A DNA stretch of 64,000 bases from Gammaproteobacteria bacterium (GTDB lineage: Bacteria > Pseudomonadota > Gammaproteobacteria > Xanthomonadales > Marinicellaceae). The position numbers and the translations under genes were made by a program. Location: contig JAJRQG010000123.1 in NCBI GenBank assembly GCA_024280395.1, positions 1-64,000 on the forward strand, read 5' to 3'. The notes under the pieces are model-generated. The model ran no database searches and had not been told where the DNA came from. It saw only the letters and a list, made by a program, of their open reading frames with translations. Positions 11,605 through 21,058 of this stretch are shown one piece after another. Positions within the stretch are counted from its first letter, which is position 1, and the number at the start of each line of letters is the position of its first letter.

Positions 11605-11882
11605 TTTTTTTGGTATATATCACTATATAATAAGTTTTCAATCTCAATACTTCAAAAAACTTATTTACAACAAATAAAATCAAAATATCAGTGGGCAGAA
11701 AAAATATTGCGAATTATCTTTCGTGATGTTTTACACTTTTTTATTAAAAATGTTAATTCATTAAAAATCACACAAGATATTGTCTGGTATTAAGGTTATA
11801 TCTTGGTTTGTGAATGGTGATGAGATTATGATATAATCCTTACTAATATTGATTAATATGTGGGAAACCATGACAAGTATTT

Positions 11883-12893
11883 ATGTTGGAAATTAAAGTG
11901 CCTTATCTGTTGTGCTTGGGAAACACAACAGAATTTATATTCACTAAAACAGCCAAAGGCATATTAGATTGGCGTGCTGAAAAATGCACAGGGCAAATTT
12001 CTCTTCAAGGGTGTACTATTGATTTGGGTTTGCCAGAACTGAGTATCACGCAAGCAGCACAGTTAGGCATCAAAACCTTGGTGCTTGGTGTGGCACCACC
12101 AGGTGGTAGAATTCCGGAAAGTTGGTATGAAATGTTGTTCTTTGCACTAGAAAATGGCATGGACATTGCCAGTGGTTTACATGATAAATTATCCGAGGTG
12201 CCTGGATTGGTGCATCAAGCCAAAGAGGAAGGATGTCAATTGTTTGATGTGCGTCATTCGTCTGAAGATTTTAATGTGGCAACCGGAATTAAACGCCAAG
12301 GCAAAAGGCTATTAGCAGTCGGAACTGACTGTGCTGTTGGCGAAATGTACACTGCATTGGCGATAGAAAAATCCATGCTCAAGCGTAATAAGGATGTTGA
12401 TTTTCGTGCCACAGGTCAAACGGGAATTTTTATTTGCGGAACAGGCGTATCAATTGATGCGGTGGTGTCTGATTTTGTGTCAGGTGCTGCCGAAGCCATT
12501 TCTCCAAACAATAAACCGAAGCATTGGGATATCATAGAAGGACAAGGTTCCTTGTATCATCCGTCTTATGCCGCAGTGACTTTGGGCTTGGTGCATGGTT
12601 CTCAACCCGATGCCTTGGTCTTGTGTCATGATGTTAGCCGAACACATATTATTGGAGTTGAAGGTTATGCAGTTCCTGATTTGGCTGAATGTATGCAGAC
12701 ATACATCAGTGCCGCACAATTGACCAGTCCCAATGCACACTTTGTTGGGCTGTGTTTCAACACATCGAGTTTGTCTGAACAACAGGCGCATAACTATCTT
12801 GAGAAAACCGAAAAGCAATTCAACCTGCCTTGTACGGATCCATACCGTTTTGGAGTGGAAGCATTGGTGGATAAAATTTGTGAGATTGATTGA
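11883..12893 (+). CDS. dgcN: DUF1611 / DgcN-like protein (P-loop; putative D-glutamate N-acetyltransferase family)
   Basis: KRLLAVGTDCAVGEMYTALAIEKSM P-loop-like motif, RATGQTGIFICGTGVSIDAVVSDFVSGAAE, EGQGSLYHPSYAAVTLGLVHGSQPDALVLCHD; followed by a dipeptide-epimerase-type enolase as in dgcN-dgcA pairs. Confidence 0.8.
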   Translation: MLEIKVPYLLCLGNTTEFIFTKTAKGILDWRAEKCTGQISLQGCTIDLGLPELSITQAAQLGIKTLVLGVAPPGGRIPESWYEMLFFALENGMDIASGLHDKLSEVPGLVHQAKEEGCQLFDVRHSSEDFNVATGIKRQGKRLLAVGTDCAVGEMYTALAIEKSMLKRNKDVDFRATGQTGIFICGTGVSIDAVVSDFVSGAAEAISPNNKPKHWDIIEGQGSLYHPSYAAVTLGLVHGSQPDALVLCHDVSRTHIIGVEGYAVPDLAECMQTYISAAQLTSPNAHFVGLCFNTSSLSEQQAHNYLEKTEKQFNLPCTDPYRFGVEALVDKICEID

Positions 12894-12903
12894 GAAAAAA
12901 ATA

Positions 12904-14010
12904 ATGAAAATAACAAAAATTGAAATATTTAAACTAAACTTGCCCTTTAAGTTGTCGTGGAAAATCCCATTGGGCGTGATTGATAAAGCCGCCAATGTGG
13001 TGATAAAAATAAGCACAGACAAAGGCATTATGGGTTGGGGCGAAGGCAGCCCGTTTTCACAAATCACAGGAGATTCACAAGCGACAAATATCGAAACTGC
13101 CAAGCACCTTGCCGCAATTGTCATGGGTAAAAATCCATTGGCAATTGAAACGAGAATGGCCGAAATTAATGTGCTATATTTGGCTGAGCCTTCGATTCGT
13201 TCTGCTTTTGATATGGCCTTTTATGATATTTTAGGTAAATCGGCCCAATTACCCTTGTATGCACTATTGGGTGGAGAAAAAAGGCAGTTACGCACAGATT
13301 TCACCATAGGAATGCAAGACACTGTTGACCAAACATTGGTGGAATTGGATAATTTGCTGTCCATGGGCTTTGATGCAATAAAGATGAAAGTCGGACGTTC
13401 GGGCCTGCAAGATGTGGCCCATGTCAAGGCTGTCAGAGACAAAGTGGGTGATGACATTTTAATAAAAATTGACTCCAACCAAGGCTGGGGTTATCAAACA
13501 GCTTGTGCCAATTTAAAGGCGATGGAATCCTTGAATATTCAATATTCAGAACAACCCATAGCGGCGTGGGATTATGAGAATCTGGCCCGCTTACGCCAAC
13601 GTGTTGCCATGCCAATTTGCGTGGATGAATCCGTGTTTGATGACCATGATGCGATAAAACTAATACAATTAGGTGCTGCGGATTATTTCAATATAAAGCT
13701 AGGTAAATCAGGTGGCATTCACACAGCTTTACGCATCAATGCCGTGGCACAAGCCGCCGGCAATAAATGCATGATTGGCTGTTTTGCCGAATCACGTTTG
13801 GCTTTGAGTGCTTGTGCTCATTTGGCATGTGCTCGACCCAATATCGAGTTTATTGACTTGGATTCTGGTTACCTTTTTAGTCAAGACCCTGTTATTGGTG
13901 GAATGCAATCTGGTCAAGGTGGTTTGATTACGTTGCCAGATGCTGCTGGTTTGGGGGCTGAATTTGATGAGTCATTTCTTGAATGGGTACATACAGAGCA
14001 GAGAGCATGA
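12904..14010 (+). CDS. dgcA: Enolase-superfamily epimerase (DgcA / L-Ala-D/L-Glu epimerase-like)
   Basis: KMKVG (KxK), KIDSNQGW, YSEQPI, VDESV, NIKLGKSGG catalytic motifs and FIDLDSG (DxD) C-terminal motif; start set at ATG 12904 rather than ORF-track 12733. Confidence 0.82.
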   Translation: MKITKIEIFKLNLPFKLSWKIPLGVIDKAANVVIKISTDKGIMGWGEGSPFSQITGDSQATNIETAKHLAAIVMGKNPLAIETRMAEINVLYLAEPSIRSAFDMAFYDILGKSAQLPLYALLGGEKRQLRTDFTIGMQDTVDQTLVELDNLLSMGFDAIKMKVGRSGLQDVAHVKAVRDKVGDDILIKIDSNQGWGYQTACANLKAMESLNIQYSEQPIAAWDYENLARLRQRVAMPICVDESVFDDHDAIKLIQLGAADYFNIKLGKSGGIHTALRINAVAQAAGNKCMIGCFAESRLALSACAHLACARPNIEFIDLDSGYLFSQDPVIGGMQSGQGGLITLPDAAGLGAEFDESFLEWVHTEQRA

Positions 14011-15146
14011 GTGATTCACTGATTTCTGCTGATTGGACCTTTGCCTTGTGGTCGGTTATGTTTGGCATTGTGATATTTGCTCAAATGGTAGAAAAAACCA
14101 AGTTTGGGGCTACGGTTTCTTCTGTTGTTATTATCATTGTCGTTGCTATTGTTCTTTCAAATTTATCGATTATTCCTAAAGCAGCACCCGCTTATGATTT
14201 GATTGGTGGTTTTCTGTTGCCTCTTGCCATTCCTCTGTTGTTATTCAAGGCCGATTTACGGCGAATTATCCCCGAAACCAAGGGCATGTTGATTGCCTTT
14301 ATGTTTGGCACTTTGGGAACAGTAATTGGTGTGTTGATTGGTGTTTGGTTGTTACCGTTGGGAGAGTCCTCGCCACAATTGGCAGGGATTTTTAGTGCAA
14401 CCTATATTGGCGGCAGCATGAACATGGCAGCCGTTGCTAAAGTGGTGGAAATTGATCCTACCTTGTTGTCTTCAAGTGTGGCTGCTGACAATGTTGTTGG
14501 CGTGATGTATTTGGGTTTGTTGGCAGTGATGCCAGCCATCAAATTATTGGGTCGATTTTTTTCCTCAGATATTATTCAAGAGGCTCTTAAAACAGAAAAG
14601 CAAGTAGAGGCGAACACAAAAGTAATTCACCTAGATTTACTGCATTTAAGTTTTGCAATAGGCTTGTCTTTAACCATTTGTGCCCTTTCAAACTGGATAG
14701 CACAAACTTTAGGCATAAAAAATTATGCGATATTGTTCATCACGGCTATCACTGTTTTGATTGCAAACCTGTTTCCCAAACAATTGGCAAAATTACAGGG
14801 CGATTATGAAATAGGCATGTTATTTATGTACTTGTTTTTCGTTATCATTGGCGCCAGTGCGGACATTGCTTTGATGATAGACGGGGCTTTGGTCTTGGTG
14901 TTGTTTACTGTTATCATCATCTTTTTTCACTTACTGACTATATTGATTGGAGGCAAATTATTCAAGTTGGATTTGGCAGAAATTGTTATTGCATCCAATG
15001 CCTGTGCTATGGGGCCAGCAACAGCTGCTGCGATGGCAGCTAGTAAACGTTGGCATGCACTTATTACTCCGTCCATCATGTTAGGAGTCTTTGGGTACGT
15101 GATAGCCAATTTTATCGGTGCCAGTTTGGCATCATATTTATCCTAA
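14007..15146 (+). CDS. DUF819 family integral membrane protein
   Basis: Multi-TM; FSATYIGGSMNMAAVAKVVE, ACAMGPATAAAMAASKRWHALITPSIMLGVFGYVIANFIG; ATGA overlap with preceding gene. Confidence 0.85.
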   Translation: MSDSLISADWTFALWSVMFGIVIFAQMVEKTKFGATVSSVVIIIVVAIVLSNLSIIPKAAPAYDLIGGFLLPLAIPLLLFKADLRRIIPETKGMLIAFMFGTLGTVIGVLIGVWLLPLGESSPQLAGIFSATYIGGSMNMAAVAKVVEIDPTLLSSSVAADNVVGVMYLGLLAVMPAIKLLGRFFSSDIIQEALKTEKQVEANTKVIHLDLLHLSFAIGLSLTICALSNWIAQTLGIKNYAILFITAITVLIANLFPKQLAKLQGDYEIGMLFMYLFFVIIGASADIALMIDGALVLVLFTVIIIFFHLLTILIGGKLFKLDLAEIVIASNACAMGPATAAAMAASKRWHALITPSIMLGVFGYVIANFIGASLASYLS

Positions 15147-15183
15147 TTGCTTGTATAACTTACTTATTCTTCAGAGGAATATT

Positions 15184-16869
15184 ATGAAAACTTTGTTACT
15201 AATGACTTTAATGCTACTGCTTAGCAGTTGTGACGTTAACAAGAAAATAAGCATTGAGGATTTCGATATTCTCATTCGCCACGGCAATATCACTGATGGT
15301 ACAGGTTCAAAATCCTATATCGGAGACATCGGTATTAAGGCTGAAAAGATCGTTGCCATGGGTAATTTAAGCGATAAATCAGGCAAGTTAGAAATAGATG
15401 CCACAGGAAAAGTGGTGGCTCCAGGTTTCATTAACATGCTTAGTTGGGCTGTGGATTCATTGATAGAAGATGGGAAATCGCAAAGTGACATTCGACAAGG
15501 CGTGACCCTAGAAGTTTTTGGTGAAGGCTGGTCTTATGGTCCTTTAACTGAGGAATCCAAAAAAGGAATGCTCAAAGACCAATCTGATATCAAATATGAC
15601 ATTACATGGAATACATTGGGTGAGTATTTGGAATTTTTGCAAGATAAAGGAGTTTCCACCAATATTGCATCATTTGTTGGTGCTACCACATTAAGAATTA
15701 ACACGGTTGGTTTTGAAGACCGAGAAGCAACAGACGCTGAATTAGAAGGTATGAAGGACATGGTCAGGGTCGCTATGCAAGAAGGTGCATTGGGCATTGG
15801 TTCTTCTCTTATTTATGCACCCGCTTTTTATTCTACAACCCAAGAGTTGATTGAAATATGTAAAGTTGCTTCAGAATACGGTGGCATGTATATTTCCCAT
15901 ATTCGCAATGAAAGCGATAAAATATTATCCAGTATTGATGAGCTAATCACTATTGCCGAACAAGCCAATATTCGAGCTGAAATCTATCATTTAAAACAAG
16001 GAGGTAAGCAAAATTGGGACAAGTTGGATGCAGTCATTGCAAAAATAGAAGCAGCCCGTGCCAAGGGGTTGCATATCACTGCTGATATGTACAATTATGT
16101 CGCTGGTGCTACAGGTTTAGATGCAGCTATGCCGCCTTGGGTGCAAGAAGGTGGTTATGAGAAATGGGCTCAACGATTACAGGATCCTACCATTCGTCAA
16201 AAAGTAATGAAGGCTATGCGAGAGCCTGCCGAAGATTGGGAAAATTTGTATTATTCTGCGGGCAGTGCAGATAAACTACTGTTCATTGGGTTTAAAAATG
16301 AAGAACTAAAACAATATACAGGCATGACTCTGGAGCAAGTGGCTAAAATAAGGAACAAATCACCCGAAGAGACAGCCATGGATTTGGTCGTTGAGGATGG
16401 GAGTAGGGTTGGCACGGTCTATTTTTTAATGTCCGAAGAGAATGTCAAAAGGCAAATTTCCTTACCATGGATGAGCTTTGGTTCTGACGCAGAGTCATCC
16501 GCTCCTGAAGGGGTGTTTTTAAAATCCAGTACACATCCTAGAGCATATGGGAACTTTGCTCGATTACTGGGAAAATATGTACGTGACGAACAGGTTGTTT
16601 CAATGGAGGAAGCCATTTACAAACTGACTTTATTGCCCGCCAGTAATTTGAAAATTAAGAATCGTGGACAGTTGACACTTGATTATTTTGCAGATGTGGT
16701 CATATTTGATCCTGATAAAATCCAAGACCACGCCACTTTCAAAGACCCCTTACAGTATTCAACAGGCATGAGCCATGTGTTTGTGAACGGTGTACAAGTC
16801 CTCAAAGATGGAGAGCATACTGGAGCGTTACCTGGACAAGTGGTTCGAGGTCCGGGTTGGGAGAAATAA
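15184..16869 (+). CDS. N-acyl-D-amino-acid deacylase (D-aminoacylase)-like amidohydrolase, predicted lipoprotein
   Basis: DILIRHGNITDGTGSKSYIGDIGIKAEKIVAMG, GMYISHIRNES, AEIYHLKQGG, FGSDAESSAP; lipobox-like LLLSSC; start set at ATG 15184. Confidence 0.82.
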   Translation: MKTLLLMTLMLLLSSCDVNKKISIEDFDILIRHGNITDGTGSKSYIGDIGIKAEKIVAMGNLSDKSGKLEIDATGKVVAPGFINMLSWAVDSLIEDGKSQSDIRQGVTLEVFGEGWSYGPLTEESKKGMLKDQSDIKYDITWNTLGEYLEFLQDKGVSTNIASFVGATTLRINTVGFEDREATDAELEGMKDMVRVAMQEGALGIGSSLIYAPAFYSTTQELIEICKVASEYGGMYISHIRNESDKILSSIDELITIAEQANIRAEIYHLKQGGKQNWDKLDAVIAKIEAARAKGLHITADMYNYVAGATGLDAAMPPWVQEGGYEKWAQRLQDPTIRQKVMKAMREPAEDWENLYYSAGSADKLLFIGFKNEELKQYTGMTLEQVAKIRNKSPEETAMDLVVEDGSRVGTVYFLMSEENVKRQISLPWMSFGSDAESSAPEGVFLKSSTHPRAYGNFARLLGKYVRDEQVVSMEEAIYKLTLLPASNLKIKNRGQLTLDYFADVVIFDPDKIQDHATFKDPLQYSTGMSHVFVNGVQVLKDGEHTGALPGQVVRGPGWEK

Positions 16870-16917
16870 AGGATTGCATCTATTACACGTGGGTTCGTGG
16901 TTTAGGAAATAACAAAT

Positions 16918-17095
16918 ATGCTGAATAACTTTCTACCGCTTATCATCGTTGTCTCAACTCTGTGAATAGCTGACTAGCTCATGCGGCAATATGCACAGTT
17001 GTCACAATACATCACCGTTCTTTTCCTGGCTGGTTCTTTAATTTTGGTATCTGCTCAACATGGTGTTTATTGGTTATATTATTTCTAGGAAAGCA
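16918..17095 (+). pseudogene. Decayed 5' fragment of an MFS transporter gene homologous to 18163-19422
   Basis: ATG CTG AAT AAC TTT CTA CCG CTT ATC... (MLNNFLPLIIVVSTL*) parallels MDFDAILPLTTVVAVL; accgttcttttcctggctgg...atggtgtttattggttatatt aligns with accgttctctttctagcagg...atggtgtttattggttctatt. Confidence 0.75.
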
Positions 17096-17254
17096 TCTCT
17101 AACGTGCCATTTTTTTGCTCTATATCAGGCATCAAATACTGGATATTTGCATTTTAATATCATTACTGATTTCCCCTCTCAATTTTTATAAGCGGTGTAC
17201 ATTGCGATTTTTAAAGAAATATAAGTCAAAAACTCTCGGTGATTAATAATTGGA

Positions 17255-18043
17255 TTAATGGTTTTTTATTGATTTGTAATGTAAATGACTAAGATTCTCA
17301 TTCAGTATTTGTTTTAGGTAATGTACTCTTCCATCAATTTCATATTCAACTATAATTGATCTAGGCCCAGGTATTATGGGATAGAATAAGTCTATGGAGG
17401 TCTTTTCGCTGGGTTTAATAGCGATGGGTAAGTGTGTTTGTCTCTTTATTATTTCATTGTTGATTTTACTGTTGTTTACAATCTTCAATATGCCACCAAT
17501 GGCTATTGCAGGAACGGCAACGAAGACAGCACCACCAGCTGTGGTTAGTGTGCCCGCTGATAGGCCAATGGTACCCCCGCTTGCAGCAGACGCTCCCAAT
17601 CCTGCGCCCAACACTGTTGCTGTTATACTGGTTTCCAGCATTTGAGTAGACCCTTCTCCAATTTTTAATTTTATCCCTGATTGTTTGAAAAGCTTTTTCA
17701 CCAATTTTGTTGCTTTGTTAAGATCTTTGCGGTTCTTTCTAAGAGTGACTTCTAAATCTAAACTATTAATAACAGCAATGTCCTCTATAATTATTACCGA
17801 ATCAGACAAGTTTTCAAATTGAAAAATGTATTCATCCCAGTTGGCATCTTTGGCCCATGAAGATGGGCTGTTTCTTACCAATAAATTTTCTAAAGTTAAT
17901 TTTAGAGAGCCATCTCTTGATTTGGCAATAGGGTGTTTGGGAACTGCACTGCCATCAATGTTTTTTTTGTTGATTCTTGGTCCGTAGCATGATGAAGTCA
18001 CAATGAAAGAACAAATTGATAGCATGTATAAAATGTGTTTCAT
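17255..18043 (-). CDS. Hypothetical lipoprotein with glycine-rich hydrophobic segment
   Basis: Lipobox FIVTSSC; GAGLGASAASGGTIGLSAGTLTTAGGA segment; no family recognised. Confidence 0.65.
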   Translation of the reverse strand: MKHILYMLSICSFIVTSSCYGPRINKKNIDGSAVPKHPIAKSRDGSLKLTLENLLVRNSPSSWAKDANWDEYIFQFENLSDSVIIIEDIAVINSLDLEVTLRKNRKDLNKATKLVKKLFKQSGIKLKIGEGSTQMLETSITATVLGAGLGASAASGGTIGLSAGTLTTAGGAVFVAVPAIAIGGILKIVNNSKINNEIIKRQTHLPIAIKPSEKTSIDLFYPIIPGPRSIIVEYEIDGRVHYLKQILNENLSHLHYKSIKNH

Positions 18044-18162
18044 AAAAATCCTTAGGTAATTAACTCCAGTATAAGTAAATGTTAAATAATAACTAGGTTT
18101 ATATTGTGTTGTTTGAATAATGCCGTGATAATTTAAGTAAAACTAATAATTGAAATAATTTT

Positions 18163-19422
18163 ATGGATTTTGATGCTATATTACCTCTGACTACGGTTGT
18201 TGCTGTATTGATTGCTGTGGCATTTCTGATAAAAAAATATGCTATGTTGTCAACCAACATTACCGTTCTCTTTCTAGCAGGACCTTTGGTATCGGCATCA
18301 GCTCCAATCATGGTGTTTATTGGTTCTATTCTTTCAAGTAAAATGTCATCTGACCCTAGTTTGGTGACATTGCCTTTGGGATTAATGGTGGCAGGTACTG
18401 CCAGTGCAACCATACCAGCCGCGATGTTGGCAAAGAAAATTGGCCGCAGATATGCCAGTATTGTGGGATTCTTCAATGTGCATTTTGGAGCAATACTTGC
18501 AGGTTTCGCTGTCTTAAACCAATCCTTTGTACAGTTTTGCATTGCCTCTTTTATGATTGGATTAAGTACTGCTTTTGCTCAACAACTCAGATTTGCAGCG
18601 ATTGAAAGTGTCGAAGAAAAAGACATCAATAAAGCCCTGTCTATTTTAATGTTTGCGGGCATCTTTTCTGCCATGATTGGGCCTGAGGTAGCAATGCTTG
18701 GGAGTAATATATTTGCAGACAGCATTGGTTTTTCTGCTGCATTTTTTGGCTTGGCAATTATGTCCGTGCTTTCCATGATTGTTATGTTGTGGTTTGAGAA
18801 TCCAGTTGTGTCAGAAGTGGAAATAAATATTCCTGTAAGGCCTTTGTTGGAAATTATTAAACAACCTATTTTTATTATTGCCTTATTGGCAGCTGCACTG
18901 AGTTATGGTTTGATGAGTTACATTATGACTTCTACACCCTTGAGTATGAACCAAGTCCATTCGCACTCTTTGTCAGATACCAAATGGGTGATTCAATCGC
19001 ATATTGCTGCGATGTTTTTACCGTCATTGATAACCACCTGGTTGAGCAATAAAATTGGCATAAAAAACATGTTATTGATTGGGTCAGCTATGTTTGCCTT
19101 GGTCTTGGTGATTGCGACCCAAGGACACACTGTTCTCCACTACTGGTGGGCATTGGTTATTTTGGGTGTCGCATGGAATTTTCTGTTTTTCTCAGGCACT
19201 TCATTGTTGCATTTGAGTTATCATGAAGAAGAAAAACACAAAGTACAAGCCATCAATGACTTTAGTGTCTTTACTTTCCAAGGTGCATCATCACTGATGG
19301 CTGGTTGGGTATTGTTCAACTATGGGTGGGAGGGTGTACTGATTTCAGCCATACCCTTTGTTATTGTTATGTTTTTTATTAGTTTCTATTACCTCGTGCA
19401 TACAAAGAAGATAGAATTTTAA
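18163..19422 (+). CDS. MFS transporter
   Basis: 419 aa, about 12 hydrophobic segments, MFS-like sequence FFSGTSLLHLSYHEEEKHKVQAINDFSVF. Confidence 0.88.
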   Translation: MDFDAILPLTTVVAVLIAVAFLIKKYAMLSTNITVLFLAGPLVSASAPIMVFIGSILSSKMSSDPSLVTLPLGLMVAGTASATIPAAMLAKKIGRRYASIVGFFNVHFGAILAGFAVLNQSFVQFCIASFMIGLSTAFAQQLRFAAIESVEEKDINKALSILMFAGIFSAMIGPEVAMLGSNIFADSIGFSAAFFGLAIMSVLSMIVMLWFENPVVSEVEINIPVRPLLEIIKQPIFIIALLAAALSYGLMSYIMTSTPLSMNQVHSHSLSDTKWVIQSHIAAMFLPSLITTWLSNKIGIKNMLLIGSAMFALVLVIATQGHTVLHYWWALVILGVAWNFLFFSGTSLLHLSYHEEEKHKVQAINDFSVFTFQGASSLMAGWVLFNYGWEGVLISAIPFVIVMFFISFYYLVHTKKIEF

Positions 19423-20378
19423 TCTTCATAATCTACCAATGACTGACGTTGTCTATTTACTGTTAACTTGGTAATGTCAGGACGAGAATAATGCCCAACT
19501 ACATCGAAATTTTGTCTTTCCTCTAACACGCGATTAAAGTCGATAGTGCCATAAAAAACCCCTTCTTTATCAACAATAGGTTCAACAATCCACTGTCCGT
19601 CAGGTCCAGCGATACAAGATCCTCCATTGGCCATGGCTTGTGGTGCATTTTCTAAAATTAAATCTAAATGAGGTGTGTCATTTGGAAAATCATCAATGCT
19701 CATTAAGCCAGAAACCGAAACCACAAAAGAGCGTGATTCCTTGGCAATAAATTTGGTAATGTCAATGGTGTTGTGTTCTGCTCCTGGCCACACAGCAATA
19801 TGCAGGTTTTCACCCAATCCATACAAAGCCGTACGACTCAAAGGCATCCAGTTTTCCCAACAATTCAATCCACCCACAGTAAACTGTTTTAATGGATGAA
19901 CTTGCAACCCATGACCATCACCAGGCGACCATGTTAATCTTTCTTCATAAGTGGGTTGTAACTTCCGATGCACAGATTTTATTTCACCCTCGGCATTGAT
20001 ATAAACCAAAGAGCAGTACAGGCTATGCCCACCACGGTTTTGCGCGCGTTCAATTATTCCCAAATAGATAGCTATACTGTATTGTTTGGCAAGTTGACAA
20101 ATACCATCCAAATCCCCAGTTTCAATTTGAATAGAATTCTTAATATAATGCGCATGGATTTCCTTCTGAATCGAAGAATTGAAATTGGCACCACCGGTAA
20201 AATCCAACCAAAAAGGATAACCCGGCAACAAACCTTCACCAAATACGATCAACTCGGCTCTGTTCTCTCCCGCCTCTTGAATACAGGACTTAATCTTGTC
20301 AATGGTTTTACTTTTATTCAACCAAACAGGAGAAATTTGTGCCATCGCTATTCGCAAACTGTCATCGGTATTTGTCAT
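19419..20378 (-). CDS. Carbon-nitrogen hydrolase, nitrilase family
   Basis: Glu/Lys/Cys triad context: VFGEGLLPGYP, VHRKLQPTYEERLTW, GGLNCWENWMPL. Confidence 0.9.
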   Translation of the reverse strand: MTNTDDSLRIAMAQISPVWLNKSKTIDKIKSCIQEAGENRAELIVFGEGLLPGYPFWLDFTGGANFNSSIQKEIHAHYIKNSIQIETGDLDGICQLAKQYSIAIYLGIIERAQNRGGHSLYCSLVYINAEGEIKSVHRKLQPTYEERLTWSPGDGHGLQVHPLKQFTVGGLNCWENWMPLSRTALYGLGENLHIAVWPGAEHNTIDITKFIAKESRSFVVSVSGLMSIDDFPNDTPHLDLILENAPQAMANGGSCIAGPDGQWIVEPIVDKEGVFYGTIDFNRVLEERQNFDVVGHYSRPDITKLTVNRQRQSLVDYED

Positions 20379-20540
20379 ACTATTCCTACTAGATATTAAA
20401 ACTTAAATAATTATAAACCAGAACAACCCAAAAGAACTTTGTAATTGAACCAAAACCCCTATAAAATGTCCAACTCTTTACTAAATAGCAATATTTGGTA
20501 ATTTACAAATGAAGACTTTCCTTTTTTAAGGGTTATGTCT

Positions 20541-20558
20541 TCTGTGCTAGCGCACAGA
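20541..20558 (+). other. Inverted repeat flush with the tmRNA 5' end
   Basis: TCTGTGC-TAGC-GCACAGA immediately before the predicted mature 5' end GGGGGCG. Confidence 0.7.
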
Positions 20559-20908
20559 GGGGGCGTCATTGGTTTCGACGTGGGTCGCGAAGTTTGTAGG
20601 TGCATGTCGAGGAGGAAACTACCCTCGTTAAAAATGTTTCAAATGTTATAGTTGCAAACGACGATAACTACGCTTTAGCTGCTTAAGCTAACCCTTACCT
20701 AACTCAGCTTACGGTATTAGGATAAGGGTCACTTAGTAAGATCGCTTCGATCGGTGTTTGGACGATTTGAAGTTAAACTTATCTAAACTGGCAAAACTTG
20801 ATCCTGAATGTCGGAGCTTGTAGCGCGAGATTAAATGACATAGCTAAGCATGTAGATCCTCAGATAGAGGGCTGGCGGACGCGGGTTCGACTCCCGCCGC
20901 CTCCACCA
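20559..20908 (+). ncRNA. ssrA: tmRNA (ssrA), tag peptide ANDDNYALAA
   Basis: GGGGGCGtcattggtttcgacg 5' end; tag gca aac gac gat aac tac gct tta gct gct taa at 20654-20686; gggttcgactcccgccgcctccacca 3' end pairs with GGGGGCG. Confidence 0.97.
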
Positions 20909-20915
20909 ATTAAAC

Positions 20916-20940
20916 AAGCAGCCAACTGGCTGCTTTTTTT
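20916..20940 (+). terminator. Rho-independent terminator of tmRNA
   Basis: AGCAGCC-aact-GGCTGCT followed by T-tract. Confidence 0.85.
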
Positions 20941-21058
20941 ATGATTAATTAAATACATCCAATTAATTCGTAGGCACAAAGCACTGCCTTGTTCCTACGT
21001 ATATTCTAAAATAAAAATGATTGTTTTGTCGGTTTAATGAAAATGACTCAAGTCAGAA

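Noticed and set aside
11528-11880. tRNA-Arg as an integration (att) site
   Set aside because: No integrase and no repeated tRNA 3' end seen downstream in the window
12480-13124. 214-aa minus-strand ORF
   Set aside because: Antisense to the well-supported dgcN/dgcA-like genes
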